Shown one piece after another: positions 28,128 to 38,122 of a stretch of 64,000 nt of DNA. Below the pieces are notes generated by a model that was not told the origin of the DNA, made no database searches, and saw nothing but the letters and a program-made list of their open reading frames with translations. Position numbers and translations under genes: made by a program. Source of the DNA: Vallitalea sp. (lineage in GTDB: Bacteria > Bacillota > Clostridia > Lachnospirales > Vallitaleaceae); contig JAOARM010000018.1 in assembly GCA_025210515.1 (NCBI GenBank), forward strand, positions 62,001 through 126,000, in the 5' to 3' direction. The first letter of the stretch is position 1. Every line of letters begins with the position of its first letter.

Positions 28128-29825
28128 TTAATCTATATATTGTGATTTATAATTTTTTTGTTGAATTTCTATAAATCTTTGTAATCCCATATTATCTAAT
28201 TGTTTAATATAATCATTCCATTTACCATCATCATTAACATCCCATTCACCTAATATAAATTTAGCATAGGATACTGTTACATAACCTGTTTTAGTATCTG
28301 AGATAAGATATCCATATTCAGCAATTTCCTCTGCCTCTTCTGTAGACATAAAGATTGGAAGCATTATATTTTTAGCAAAATGTGGGCTGTAAAGCTCTTT
28401 AGTAACATCATAAAGCATTTTTTCTTGTGAAGTTTTATCAATTACTTCACCATTACGTAATTTATCACGATAAAAACAAGGTACTAATTTGTTCCAACAA
28501 GCATTTTGCTCTTTACCATATTTTAACAATCTATAGTAAACACCATCTTCGTCATTAAGACCTTTTTCTCCTTCTTCTGCCTTACGCCAATCTCTTCCTT
28601 CAACTCCCATTACAGCTCTTAATGTTCCTTCTTGTGAGTAGAAATAATCAATCCATCTAATGGCAACTGCTGGATCTTTACACTGATTAGATATAGCAAA
28701 TTTACCAGTATTAACACTACAAGTATTCGTAGCTGCGTTTTTTGCTCCTTTAGGTCCTTCTAAAGGTGGAAGTGCAACATAATCGTTAAAACGAGGATTG
28801 TTAAGACTACAGAATGCTGTTTTAGCTCCTGCTGCCACAACACCAACTAAAGGAGCTTCTTCAAACATAACTGCTTGCTTTAATTGGGCTGCATCTTGAG
28901 AGAATGCTGCTTCATCTAATAATTTATCTTTATGTAATCCGTTTAAGAATTTAAGACCTTCTCTCCATTCTGGAGTATTATATGGTACAGATACATTTCC
29001 TTCTTCATCAACAATCCATCTTTGGTATTGATAAGTATAGATGAATCCATTCATAATGAAGTCAACGATAGATGTACTCCATCCTGTAGTGGCTCCTGTC
29101 ATAGGAATTTCATCAGCTTTATTGTTTCCATTAGGATCTTTTGTAGCAAATGCTTCTAATACAACTCTTAACTCTTCTATTGTTTGAGGCACTTCTAATC
29201 CTAATTTATCTAACCAAGGCTTATAAATCCATGCTTTTTGTGGTGCTTTTACATGATAAGTTTCTTCTACTTGTGGTAAAGTATATATACCACCATCTGG
29301 TGCAGTTATTATTTTTTCTATCATAGGGTCATACTCGAACATAGCTTTAATATTTGGAGCATATTTATCAATATATGGTTTTAAATCAATTATTAATCCT
29401 TGCTCTATACCATATGAAACAACTTGCTGATTATTAATACCCAAATTCAAAAATACATCTGGTAATACATCTCCTGTAGATAGTGTTAAATTCAAACGTT
29501 CTTTTGTACTTTTTGTAGCTACCATTTCCCAATTTACTTTTACATTTGTTTTTTCTTCATATTCTTTTGTTAATTCATTTTCTTCAATATGTTGAACAAA
29601 TCTGTCTTCACCTGCCATTATTCTAAGTTCAGTTTTTTCTGAAGTTATTGGATATATACCTCCTTCTGAAGCCTTAGTGACAATTTCATCTTTTTCTTTA
29701 TCTACTGTTGTGCTATTGTCCTTATCAACTGGTTTATTTGTTTCAACATTATCTTTTGAACACCCCGCAAAAACTGATAACATAAGTAACAAACATAATC
29801 CTAAGCTAATTATTTTTTTTCTCAT
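28128..29825 (-). CDS. ABC transporter extracellular solute-binding lipoprotein (LipO-like)
   Basis: 565 residues. A lipoprotein signal ends F-A-G-C with Cys at about residue 22, followed by an acidic, Thr-rich linker. The remainder resembles the large sugar-binding proteins paired with LplB/LplC permeases (for example A-T-G-W-S-T type central region and a long C-terminal domain). It captures oligosaccharides outside the membrane. ATG follows AAAGGGAG. No ATPase gene is in the operon; a shared MsmX-type ATPase elsewhere is usual for this class. Confidence 0.9.
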   Translation of the reverse strand: MRKKIISLGLCLLLMLSVFAGCSKDNVETNKPVDKDNSTTVDKEKDEIVTKASEGGIYPITSEKTELRIMAGEDRFVQHIEENELTKEYEEKTNVKVNWEMVATKSTKERLNLTLSTGDVLPDVFLNLGINNQQVVSYGIEQGLIIDLKPYIDKYAPNIKAMFEYDPMIEKIITAPDGGIYTLPQVEETYHVKAPQKAWIYKPWLDKLGLEVPQTIEELRVVLEAFATKDPNGNNKADEIPMTGATTGWSTSIVDFIMNGFIYTYQYQRWIVDEEGNVSVPYNTPEWREGLKFLNGLHKDKLLDEAAFSQDAAQLKQAVMFEEAPLVGVVAAGAKTAFCSLNNPRFNDYVALPPLEGPKGAKNAATNTCSVNTGKFAISNQCKDPAVAIRWIDYFYSQEGTLRAVMGVEGRDWRKAEEGEKGLNDEDGVYYRLLKYGKEQNACWNKLVPCFYRDKLRNGEVIDKTSQEKMLYDVTKELYSPHFAKNIMLPIFMSTEEAEEIAEYGYLISDTKTGYVTVSYAKFILGEWDVNDDGKWNDYIKQLDNMGLQRFIEIQQKNYKSQYID

Positions 29826-29869
29826 AACTTTCTCCCTTTCTTTTATTAAATTTAATTTAATATATCTAA

Positions 29870-30784
29870 TTACCCTTTTACGGCACCTTCCATTCGTCCT
29901 TTTACAAAATACTTTTGAATGAATGGATATACCATTAATACAGGTATACTAGCAACAATAATTACTGAATATTTCAATAAATCTCTCATATTTTCCATTT
30001 TCGCCATTAATTCTAAATCTGACATCATTTCTAAACTAACTTCATTTAGAACTAATATATCTCTTAAGAATAATTGTAATGGGAATAATGATTCGTCTCT
30101 TAAATAAATCATTGCTTGGAAGAATGAATTCCAATGAAATACCCCATAATAAAGCCCAATAACCGCAATAATCGATTTAGATAAAGGTAACACTATTTTA
30201 AGTAAAAACTTAACATCACTACAACCATCAATCTTAGATGCATCTAATAATTCTTCTGAAATATTATTTTCAAAATAAGATTTAGTTATAATAAAGTTAT
30301 AAACTAATATTGCATTAGGTAATAACATTGCCCAAGCCGTATTAACTAAACCTAACTTTTGCATTATGATATATGTTGGTATTAATCCACCATTAAATAT
30401 CATAGTAAAAGTTATTAGAATAGTAATTAATTTTCTTCCCTTTAAATCTTTTCTTGATAGTGGATATGCTGCTAAGATTGTAAATATAATATTTATAAAT
30501 GTTCCTACCGTTGCGTAAAATAAAGAGTTTCTATATCCAATCCATACTGGTTTATAATTTAATACTTCTTTATAACCTGCTAGAGAAAATCCAACTGGTA
30601 ATAATTTTACATGTCCAGCTGCAACAGCATCTGGTGAACTAAATGAAGCACTTATTACATGTATTAAAGGAAATAATACTATGATAAAAAATAGTAGTAA
30701 TAAAAAATCATTAAATCCATAGAACATTTTATCTTTTCTTCCCATTTTTAGTTTCTTGTTGTTTTTCTTTGATTTAAGTAGCAT
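29870..30784 (-). CDS. ABC transporter permease, LplC/YtcP type
   Basis: 304 residues with six transmembrane helices. The EAA loop (E-L-L-D-A-S-K-I-D-G-C-S-D near residue 185, L-P-L-S-K-S downstream) contacts the ATPase. P-F-I-Q-K-Y-F-V-K-G at the end is typical of carbohydrate CUT1 permeases. It follows lplB by 28 bases and precedes the binding protein. Start ATG follows AAAGGAGG. Confidence 0.92.
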   Translation of the reverse strand: MLLKSKKNNKKLKMGRKDKMFYGFNDFLLLLFFIIVLFPLIHVISASFSSPDAVAAGHVKLLPVGFSLAGYKEVLNYKPVWIGYRNSLFYATVGTFINIIFTILAAYPLSRKDLKGRKLITILITFTMIFNGGLIPTYIIMQKLGLVNTAWAMLLPNAILVYNFIITKSYFENNISEELLDASKIDGCSDVKFLLKIVLPLSKSIIAVIGLYYGVFHWNSFFQAMIYLRDESLFPLQLFLRDILVLNEVSLEMMSDLELMAKMENMRDLLKYSVIIVASIPVLMVYPFIQKYFVKGRMEGAVKG

Positions 30785-30812
30785 TTCCAGTTAATCCTCC
30801 TTTCACTAGATT

Positions 30813-31733
30813 TTACCAAATTCCATAGTTATTTATTTTTTTACTTATTTTATTTACTGATACTATTAATATTAAGTTAATGATTGAAGTAAATATACCT
30901 ATAGCTGCCGCATATGAGAAATCAGCCATCTGAGATGCTAAACCTATTCTATAAGTATAAGTTTGTATTACTTCTGAAGATTGTAAGTTCAAAGAGTTTT
31001 GAAGAAGCAATACTTTTTGGAATCCTACTCTTACTATTCTACCACAGTTTAATATTAATAAAGTAATTGCTGTAGGTAAAATACCTGGAAAATCTATGTA
31101 CTTTACTCTTTGGAATCTACTAGCTCCATCAATACTAGCAGCTTCATGTAGATTAGGATCTATATTCGACAGTGCTGCAAGATATATAATAGTACCCCAT
31201 CCTGTACTTTGCCATATATTTGTCCATACATAAACGTCATTAAATAAACTTGGTTTTCCCAAAAAGTTTATTGGGCCTATACCTATTAATGAAATTAATT
31301 TATTGACAATACCTAATCTTGGATCAAGAAATTGTATAATAAGACCACACATAACTACTACAGAAAGAAAATGTGGTGCATATATTGTAAACTGTACAAC
31401 TTTCTTAAATCTAGTTCTTAAAGTAGTATTTAGGGCGAGAGCTATTATAATAGGTGCTGGAAACCCTAAAATTAGTTGTAACACACTTAATGAAAGCGTA
31501 TTCTTAATTATACTGAAAAAATTATGAGAAACCAAAAACTTATGAAAATATTTCAACCCTACCCACTGGCTTCCCCATATACCGTCAATAGCTCTATACT
31601 TTCTAAAAGCTATCTGTGCTCCATACATCGGTATATATTTAAAAATAACAAAAAATGTGATAGGTAATACTAACATTAAATATAACTGCCAATTTTTCTT
31701 AAAATGATTTTTCTTAATACTTGCTTTGGTCAT
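30813..31733 (-). CDS. ABC transporter permease, LplB/YteP type
   Basis: 306 residues with six transmembrane helices. Typical features: P-M-Y-G-A-Q-I-A-F near residue 50 and an EAA loop (H-E-A-A-S-I-D-G-A-S-R-F-Q-R near 195). First gene of the importer-fucosidase-sulfatase operon; ATG follows GAAAGGAGG. The region upstream (31769-31930) is one copy of a repeated promoter block. Confidence 0.92.
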   Translation of the reverse strand: MTKASIKKNHFKKNWQLYLMLVLPITFFVIFKYIPMYGAQIAFRKYRAIDGIWGSQWVGLKYFHKFLVSHNFFSIIKNTLSLSVLQLILGFPAPIIIALALNTTLRTRFKKVVQFTIYAPHFLSVVVMCGLIIQFLDPRLGIVNKLISLIGIGPINFLGKPSLFNDVYVWTNIWQSTGWGTIIYLAALSNIDPNLHEAASIDGASRFQRVKYIDFPGILPTAITLLILNCGRIVRVGFQKVLLLQNSLNLQSSEVIQTYTYRIGLASQMADFSYAAAIGIFTSIINLILIVSVNKISKKINNYGIW

Positions 31734-31768
31734 TTTTTTATGCCTCCTTTCAGCGATTTAATGTGATT

Positions 31769-31930
31769 CCATAATACCCCCTATAATGGCTGATGTAAAT
31801 TTTATATATTTATCATTGAATGGATTTATTTGATAAAAAAACCCCCAACCCCTTAATTTATAAGGGATTGAGGGTGTATAAAAATATAGCTATTGACTTA
31901 TTTTATAAAGTTGAATTTATTGACATCAAC
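31769..31930 (-). repeat. Copy 1 of a duplicated terminator-plus-promoter block (upstream of lplB)
   Basis: 162 bases align with 37950-38110 almost without gaps; the spacing from CCATAATAC to GTAAATTTTATATATTTA is 26 bases in both. It holds the araC terminator (31834-31879) and then an AT-rich stretch that must contain the lplB promoter. The CCATAATACCCCCTATAATGG part at 31769-31789 is an imperfect palindrome. Both copies lie directly upstream of genes in the same glycan locus. Confidence 0.75.
31834..31879 (-). terminator. Terminator after the AraC-type regulator gene
   Basis: On the minus strand CACCCTCAATCCCTTA pairs with TAAGGGGTTGGGGG and is followed by seven T. Confidence 0.8.
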
Positions 31931-31936
31931 ATTTTT

Positions 31937-34207
31937 CTACTTATTTTTTGATTTTTTGTAGGCACCTGGTGTTATCCCATTTACCCTCTTGAAAGCTTTA
32001 TGAAATGTATTAATACTGTTATAACCAACTTCACGTGCAACAAGCTCAATTTTCATATTAGAATTAATTAATAATTCCTTAGCTTTATTCATCCTTATTT
32101 TTTCTAGATAAACAGAAAAATTTTGTCCTGTTAAGTCTTTATACATTCTTGATATGTAAGCTTCGGATATATGAAATTTATCTGCAATATCTGTTAGCCC
32201 TAACATATTATTATTATAGTTTTCTTTGATGTAGTCATTTATATTATTTATTAATTGACTTCCATTTTCTTCTTTTTTCATCTGTATATCTTTACTAAAC
32301 TCATAAAATTCCTTATAAATATACTCTATCAATTCTTCATAGTTGTTATTATTACTCATCTTTGAAAATAACTCTTTATACTTTTCTTTTGTTTCTATTT
32401 TCCCAATTAACAATTCATCATATAATTTATATAAAGTAGCACATATCTCCATAACAAAGAATTTTTTTGATATAAGTGATTTATTGGTTTTTACATTGGC
32501 TTCAAATAATTCGTCTAAAACAGATTTAACTTCTTCTACTTTTCCATTTCTAACTACATTGATTAATTTATTCTCCGCTTCTAATGGAAAATAATAATCG
32601 TTTTTATCTGTAAATATTTTATCATACCAGTATATTTTATCATCATTCTTATATATTACATTTGCTAACACTTTATTAGCTTCTTTTGAGGAATGATATA
32701 TTTCTTCTAAAGAACAATGAATTGACCCAACAGCCATATATGAATTCAAACCATTTTTTTCTAATGAATCAATTAGTTTTTCTCCTGAATCATCAATATA
32801 TGATATAAATTCATCTTTTTCGAGTTTATTGCTATAAAATAAAACTACCACTCTATCAATACCAAAGTATGTTGTAAGTGTGTTACTACTACATACCTTA
32901 TCAATAATACCTTTAACAATAATTCTAGTATAGCTTACATCCTTTACTTGATTCACTTTAATAATACCAACACAATAATAATTAGAATCTATATTTATTC
33001 CTAACTCATCAAACATATTCATTATATCTTTTACATTACTATATTCACCTGTAACTAAATTAAAAATAATTGAACTTGCTATATTATCTACTTGTTCTTT
33101 AACCGTTATAGCCAATCTATCATGACTCTCAATTAAATTATCTATTCTATTTTGAAGTATTTTATAACCATCTGTTAATCTGCCATTTTCACACCCAAAT
33201 CCCTTTGTTCTATTATATAATTCATTAATAGGTCTGAAATTATAATATGCAAAGATCAGACATAATAATACAACAATAAACAATATTATTACTACCATCT
33301 TAATAATATTTTCTTTCACAACAAAAACTTCTCTCATAGAAACTTCTTCTGGTAAAATTGAGCCATATATCCATCCATTTTCCTCTGATTTTGTATATAC
33401 CAGAAGATTATTTGATTTATCATAAGGCATTATTTCATGACCTTGTGATTTATTAAACTCATACTCTCTAAGTTTAATTTTATGTAATTCTTGCCCTAGA
33501 AAAGTTACAAATTCACCTTTTTCATTCATTATAAATACACTACCATTTTTTTCTGCTGAATAATCATTAAACATTCTCTGTATTTCAGTTTCATTTATTA
33601 GAACAATTAAAACAGCTTTGTTACTAATAGAGTCAATAGGTAATGATTGTATAAAAGTTACTAAACTATAATCTTTATTATCTATATTAACATTATGTGC
33701 TGGTAAATATACTCCTTTTTTATAGTTTCTAGACATATTTTCTTTCCACTTCTTAAAATCCATATTATCATATTTCAAAAAAGCATCATAATACAACGTA
33801 TCTACTTTATTCGACATTTGTTTTGGTGTTAAAATTAAATTTATTGATGGAATATATAGTGCATAATCAAATATAAATGTATTATTAAAACTTTTAAATT
33901 TAAGTTTATTCCACACCTCTAAATATTTATAATAATTTTCATCAGCCATTTTATCTGCATTAAGTATAAAATTTCTATACTCAGGATTTATAAAGAATTC
34001 CATACCAATGCCTTCAACTTCTTGTAATCTTAAATCTATAACTTCCTTGGAATTATTTAACATGGACATTTGATTTTCTATTGTCTTTTTTGTAGATAAG
34101 TCGTATAACTTGTAATACATTTTAGCTCCCAAACCAGCTATTATTACTAGTATTATACAATATGGTAAAATTAGCTTACAAAAAGTAAATATTTTATGCT
34201 TTTTCAT
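31937..34207 (-). CDS. Membrane-anchored AraC-family regulator with extracellular sensor domain
   Basis: 756 residues. A transmembrane helix at about 13-31, an extracellular domain of about 265 residues (Cache-like in arrangement), a second helix at about 298-320, a cytoplasmic linker of some 330 residues, and a C-terminal AraC helix-turn-helix pair at about 655-750 (I-A-D-K-F-H-I-S-E-A-Y-I-S-R and V-A-R-E-V-G-Y-N-S-I-N-T-F-H-K-A-F). Such one-component receptors sense sugars outside and activate nearby glycan-use genes. It lies between the importer operon and the beta-helix gene, and the two repeat blocks are likely targets (inferred). Confidence 0.9.
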   Translation of the reverse strand: MKKHKIFTFCKLILPYCIILVIIAGLGAKMYYKLYDLSTKKTIENQMSMLNNSKEVIDLRLQEVEGIGMEFFINPEYRNFILNADKMADENYYKYLEVWNKLKFKSFNNTFIFDYALYIPSINLILTPKQMSNKVDTLYYDAFLKYDNMDFKKWKENMSRNYKKGVYLPAHNVNIDNKDYSLVTFIQSLPIDSISNKAVLIVLINETEIQRMFNDYSAEKNGSVFIMNEKGEFVTFLGQELHKIKLREYEFNKSQGHEIMPYDKSNNLLVYTKSEENGWIYGSILPEEVSMREVFVVKENIIKMVVIILFIVVLLCLIFAYYNFRPINELYNRTKGFGCENGRLTDGYKILQNRIDNLIESHDRLAITVKEQVDNIASSIIFNLVTGEYSNVKDIMNMFDELGINIDSNYYCVGIIKVNQVKDVSYTRIIVKGIIDKVCSSNTLTTYFGIDRVVVLFYSNKLEKDEFISYIDDSGEKLIDSLEKNGLNSYMAVGSIHCSLEEIYHSSKEANKVLANVIYKNDDKIYWYDKIFTDKNDYYFPLEAENKLINVVRNGKVEEVKSVLDELFEANVKTNKSLISKKFFVMEICATLYKLYDELLIGKIETKEKYKELFSKMSNNNNYEELIEYIYKEFYEFSKDIQMKKEENGSQLINNINDYIKENYNNNMLGLTDIADKFHISEAYISRMYKDLTGQNFSVYLEKIRMNKAKELLINSNMKIELVAREVGYNSINTFHKAFKRVNGITPGAYKKSKNK

Positions 34208-34301
34208 TTTATCCCCCTAGGTTAAACCCTTTACGTAATATTTTTAGTCAATAATGCACTACTCATAATATTTGTTATTTATATTGTAACAAAAATTTCA
34301 C

Positions 34302-34385
34302 AAAAAAAAAAGGGTCTTTCTATTCAAAAAGACCTTATAGATTAAAGAAACCCCACTAGCTAATATAATTAGCTATGGGTTTCTT
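34302..34385 (-). terminator. Two tandem terminators after the beta-helix/SGNH gene
   Basis: First GAAACCC...GGGTTTC-type stem with TAGCTAAT/ATTAGCTA core (34345-34385), then AAGGTCTTT/AAAGACCCTT (34311-34336) followed by ten T on the minus strand. Both stop transcription before the araC-type gene. Confidence 0.8.
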
Positions 34386-34402
34386 AATTAAATGGAAAAT
34401 TA

Positions 34403-37400
34403 TTATTTTTCTAACGCATTAAGTATTACTTTTGAAACAGTTTCAGCTATGAACTTAGAACCATCTGGTGTAAAATGTACATTAACTGGAAGTTGGAACT
34501 CTTTTAATTTTGGTAAAGTTAATGAATATAAATCATTTACTTCAACATCATATTTATTCATTACTTCTAAAGCAGCTTCATTATATTTTATTGCGTCTTC
34601 TGGTATACGACATGGAGTAACACCAGCTGGATAAGGTGTAGTGTTTGCAAAAATCAATTTTGCATTTGTCTGTTTTAATCTCTTTACTATTGTTTCTAGA
34701 TTCTTTTTATATTCTTCAATAGTATTTACCGTAGGTCTAGTAGGATCATCTGATTCTTTTGGATCAGCACCTGGGATTAATCTTTTTAAATCATGAAGTC
34801 CAAAATTAAAATGTATTACATCCCATTGTTGATTTCCTAGCCACTCATCAATATTACTAACACCCATTTTTGTATCCCCACAATTAAAAGGTAATTTTCC
34901 TTCATCTTTAATAGGTCTATACAAATTAGCTTTTCCTTGTAATAATTCTCTTACAAAAAGTGTATACCCAATTGATATTGAATCTCCTAATACAAGTACA
35001 TTAGGTAACCCTTCTACAGGAGTACATTTCCATTTATACTGCAAAGCGTTCTCTTCAAAAGAACCTTCTTCTACTTGACTCATATCTAAACCTCCATCTA
35101 CTTTAACAACGTCACCTACTTCATCAAATACATTGCTTGATCCATTATTACTTATTCCATTATTATTTAAATCAATTGGATTTCTCCATGCATAGAATCC
35201 GAAGAATCCACCTCTAGTTATTGGTTTATCAGTGTCTAATATTTCAAATACTTTTTTATCATCAACGTATAAGAATATTTTAACTCCACCTTCAACATTC
35301 AGTGCTCCTACTGAAACTTTACATTCTTTGTTACTTACTATTACATCATTCATTACTTTTTCTTTTTCAAGTAAGAATGTATTTTTACCTGATCTATCTC
35401 TTTTTTGTACTTCGAAATAATCTTTCTTAATTACTAATAAATATGCGTTATCATTATTCCATCCGCCTGCATATCTATTTTGTGATCTTAATTCAATAGA
35501 AGGCCAATGTCCTACGCCATCTTGGAAATCATACTTCATATTAAATTCAAATACTGCGTTTTGGTATTTAGCACCTGTATATATAGCACGATTTTTATCA
35601 CCATCTATTGTAATACTATTATCTTCTGATTCAACCCATCCATCCCATTTTTTGATGTTTTTCATATCATTCACAACATTGATTAATTTCTTATCTTCTG
35701 CTAATACTGGGATATCTTCATTAGAAATATCATCTTCAACAGCTTTAATCTCTGGTATCAGTGATACTACTTTATTAGCTTCATCCATATATTTGAACTG
35801 GTCATTTAATCCTATTTTAGTTGTATCAATCTGTTTAAAGCCAAGTTCAAGTGCTGGTGATCCTTGTTGTAATGTGTAATCATGATTTTTTGCATCCTTA
35901 AATAATGGATCTTTCGTTACAGAATGTTGATCAAATTTATTTTCTAATAATGTTTTCCAATTATCAAATGTATCATCACCTGGAATTCCATACATGTTAT
36001 AATTTCCATCTCCATGATAAAATACATTATAATCAGATTCTTTTATTCTATCATCTTCCCATGTTATAAAGTGATATCCTTCACCTTTATCTGAACTATA
36101 GAAAATATTGTTAGTAATATGATTATCTGCAACAGGTTGTTTACTCATCTCATGATTATTAACACCTATACCTGTAGATATCTCACTATAATCAGCTATA
36201 TTATTTGTCATTGTATTTTCTTTACCTTTTATATTATACGCCATACCATAAGTAGCATATTTTCCTATACCATATACAATATTATTTGTAATAGTTGTAT
36301 AATCAGAAACATCATCAAGATATAATCCTTTTTGAATACCGAATACTCCACTATTATACAATTTATTATTTGTAACTATATTATATATTGTTCCACCTGA
36401 TTTATATACTCCTGTATCAGAAGTATCTAGATTACAGTAAGATAAATCGTTATAACTTATAACATTGTATTTACCAGGATTAAATTTACTTGCTTTAACT
36501 GGGTCACTTTTATCAACTGTTTCTCCTTCTATAACCTTTGGCATATAAACATATTTGCTTCCTTTTGATTCCACTGCATAATGAGCTGCATCTGCAATTT
36601 TATTTTGTGATACAATATTATATCCAGATTGAGTTAATAATACTCCTGCACCATTAATAGATATTTTACCAATATCACTTATAAAGTTATTAACTACTTT
36701 GTTTCTTACGCTAATCTCTTTAGACGTATTACCCATTCCCTGAATAATTACTCCAGCAGCTCCTACTTCCAATATAAAATTACCCTCTATTTTATTATCG
36801 TGAGCATAATTTTTTACTGCAATACCATTAGATAAAGCATTCGTAATTCTACAATCTTTAATTTCAATATTTCTTACGTTTTCAAGAATTATATTTCCTG
36901 CTCCAGTAGTATTAAATAAATTCTTTGCACAGTCTGAATAACTGAAAGTTAAACCTTCTAGGACAATATTTTCAGCAAAATTTACGTCTTCTAATTGACA
37001 TTTTTTTATATCCTTTTCTAAACTACCTTTTATTGAAATTATTCTTTGTACTGTTGGTGCTATAATATCTCCATTTACTAAAGATTCTTTATTGTTAGGC
37101 CAATAATATAACCAACCTGTATCTTTATCTAAATAGAACTCTCCTGGCTTATTTAAAAGCTCTAAAGAACCTTGTATAAAAAATCTTGAATTTTTTGAAA
37201 GTTCACCAAGATAGCGATATTTTTGATCTCTTGTTAATGTTACTTTACTATTATCAAAATCAATGTTATCAACCTCAATAATATCATTAGCCCAATCATG
37301 TGCTCCTGGGAACACATATACTTCTAAATCAGATACATCTGTAAGTTTTGGTAAATCTTCTGGATAAAAATAAAATGCTTTTCTTGGAAACTTTCTATCT

Positions 37401-37909
37401 TTATTTCTAATACGCAAATATCCTTCATCTGGATATCTTGCAATATTACATCTTTTACCTTTATCAAATATTGTATTAAACTTCCACTTATCTCCTACAT
37501 TAGTTTTATAAATATTTTCATCATGTTTTTCCCAATTCGTTAATGCTTTACCTCCTAAAATCTTAGCACTACCAGGATCATTATAATTTTTATAAATTAC
37601 TTTATGACCATTTGTTCCAGAATCTTCTTCAGTAAAATATAACGGATTATTTAAGAAGTAATCCCCTTCCATAATATAAACAATAATATCTGTTTTCATG
37701 TCACTGTTTACTTTTCTAACTTCTTGTCTTGCCTTAAGAATTGTTTTAAATGGTTTTGCCAATGTTCCCGGATTTTTATCGTTCCCCTTTACCGATACAT
37801 AATACGTAACATTTACATCATTACTTTTGTTTTTGCTCACGAACCCTCCTGTAACTAGTACACTCATTATAATAAGTGCCACCAAAATACTGCTCATTCT
37901 TTTTTTCAT
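34403..37909 (-). CDS. Secreted right-handed beta-helix protein (GH141-like) fused to a C-terminal SGNH hydrolase
   Basis: 1168 residues from ATG 37909 (GGAGGAGG upstream). Signal peptide 1-25. Residues about 33-72 carry Y-Y-V-S-V-K-G-N-D-K-N-P-G-T and P-F-K-T-I-L-K-A-R as in GH141/DUF1565-type enzymes; a beta-helix with many N-x-I and N-N-I turns follows to about 700. Residues about 750-930 look like a LamG-like sandwich. Residues about 968-1168 form an SGNH hydrolase: V-L-G-D-S-I-S with the catalytic Ser, F-G-L-H-D, and V-H-F-T-P-D-G with the His. It probably cleaves and deacylates an extracellular polysaccharide. The GH141 call rests on pattern memory and locus content; a lyase is possible. 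Confidence 0.75.
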   Translation of the reverse strand: MKKRMSSILVALIIMSVLVTGGFVSKNKSNDVNVTYYVSVKGNDKNPGTLAKPFKTILKARQEVRKVNSDMKTDIIVYIMEGDYFLNNPLYFTEEDSGTNGHKVIYKNYNDPGSAKILGGKALTNWEKHDENIYKTNVGDKWKFNTIFDKGKRCNIARYPDEGYLRIRNKDRKFPRKAFYFYPEDLPKLTDVSDLEVYVFPGAHDWANDIIEVDNIDFDNSKVTLTRDQKYRYLGELSKNSRFFIQGSLELLNKPGEFYLDKDTGWLYYWPNNKESLVNGDIIAPTVQRIISIKGSLEKDIKKCQLEDVNFAENIVLEGLTFSYSDCAKNLFNTTGAGNIILENVRNIEIKDCRITNALSNGIAVKNYAHDNKIEGNFILEVGAAGVIIQGMGNTSKEISVRNKVVNNFISDIGKISINGAGVLLTQSGYNIVSQNKIADAAHYAVESKGSKYVYMPKVIEGETVDKSDPVKASKFNPGKYNVISYNDLSYCNLDTSDTGVYKSGGTIYNIVTNNKLYNSGVFGIQKGLYLDDVSDYTTITNNIVYGIGKYATYGMAYNIKGKENTMTNNIADYSEISTGIGVNNHEMSKQPVADNHITNNIFYSSDKGEGYHFITWEDDRIKESDYNVFYHGDGNYNMYGIPGDDTFDNWKTLLENKFDQHSVTKDPLFKDAKNHDYTLQQGSPALELGFKQIDTTKIGLNDQFKYMDEANKVVSLIPEIKAVEDDISNEDIPVLAEDKKLINVVNDMKNIKKWDGWVESEDNSITIDGDKNRAIYTGAKYQNAVFEFNMKYDFQDGVGHWPSIELRSQNRYAGGWNNDNAYLLVIKKDYFEVQKRDRSGKNTFLLEKEKVMNDVIVSNKECKVSVGALNVEGGVKIFLYVDDKKVFEILDTDKPITRGGFFGFYAWRNPIDLNNNGISNNGSSNVFDEVGDVVKVDGGLDMSQVEEGSFEENALQYKWKCTPVEGLPNVLVLGDSISIGYTLFVRELLQGKANLYRPIKDEGKLPFNCGDTKMGVSNIDEWLGNQQWDVIHFNFGLHDLKRLIPGADPKESDDPTRPTVNTIEEYKKNLETIVKRLKQTNAKLIFANTTPYPAGVTPCRIPEDAIKYNEAALEVMNKYDVEVNDLYSLTLPKLKEFQLPVNVHFTPDGSKFIAETVSKVILNALEK

Positions 37910-37949
37910 ATATTTCCTCCTCCAAAAAAATAATAAAGTTTTGCAAAAT

Positions 37950-38110
37950 CCATAATACATTGTTAAATAGCTATTGTAAATTTTATATATTTATTATTAA
38001 TTGGATTTATTTGACAAAAAAACCCCTTAATCCTTTTTTTACAAGGAATTTAGGGGTTTGTAGGATATATTTATTGATTTATTTTATAAAGTGGAATTTA
38101 TTGATATCAA
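37950..38110 (-). repeat. Copy 2 of the duplicated terminator-plus-promoter block (upstream of the beta-helix gene)
   Basis: 161 bases align with 31769-31930, including CCATAATAC, GTAAATTTTATATATTTA, the AAAAAAACCCC terminator core and the TTATTTTATAAAGT-GAATTTATTGA end. It serves as terminator for the phosphate transporter gene (stem 38020-38059) and as the promoter region for the beta-helix gene. Confidence 0.75.
38013..38059 (-). terminator. Terminator after the Na/Pi transporter gene
   Basis: On the minus strand AAACCCCTAAATTCCTT pairs with AAGGATTAAGGGGTTT and is followed by more T, about 60 bases after the stop. Confidence 0.75.
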
Positions 38111-38122
38111 TGCATAATATTG

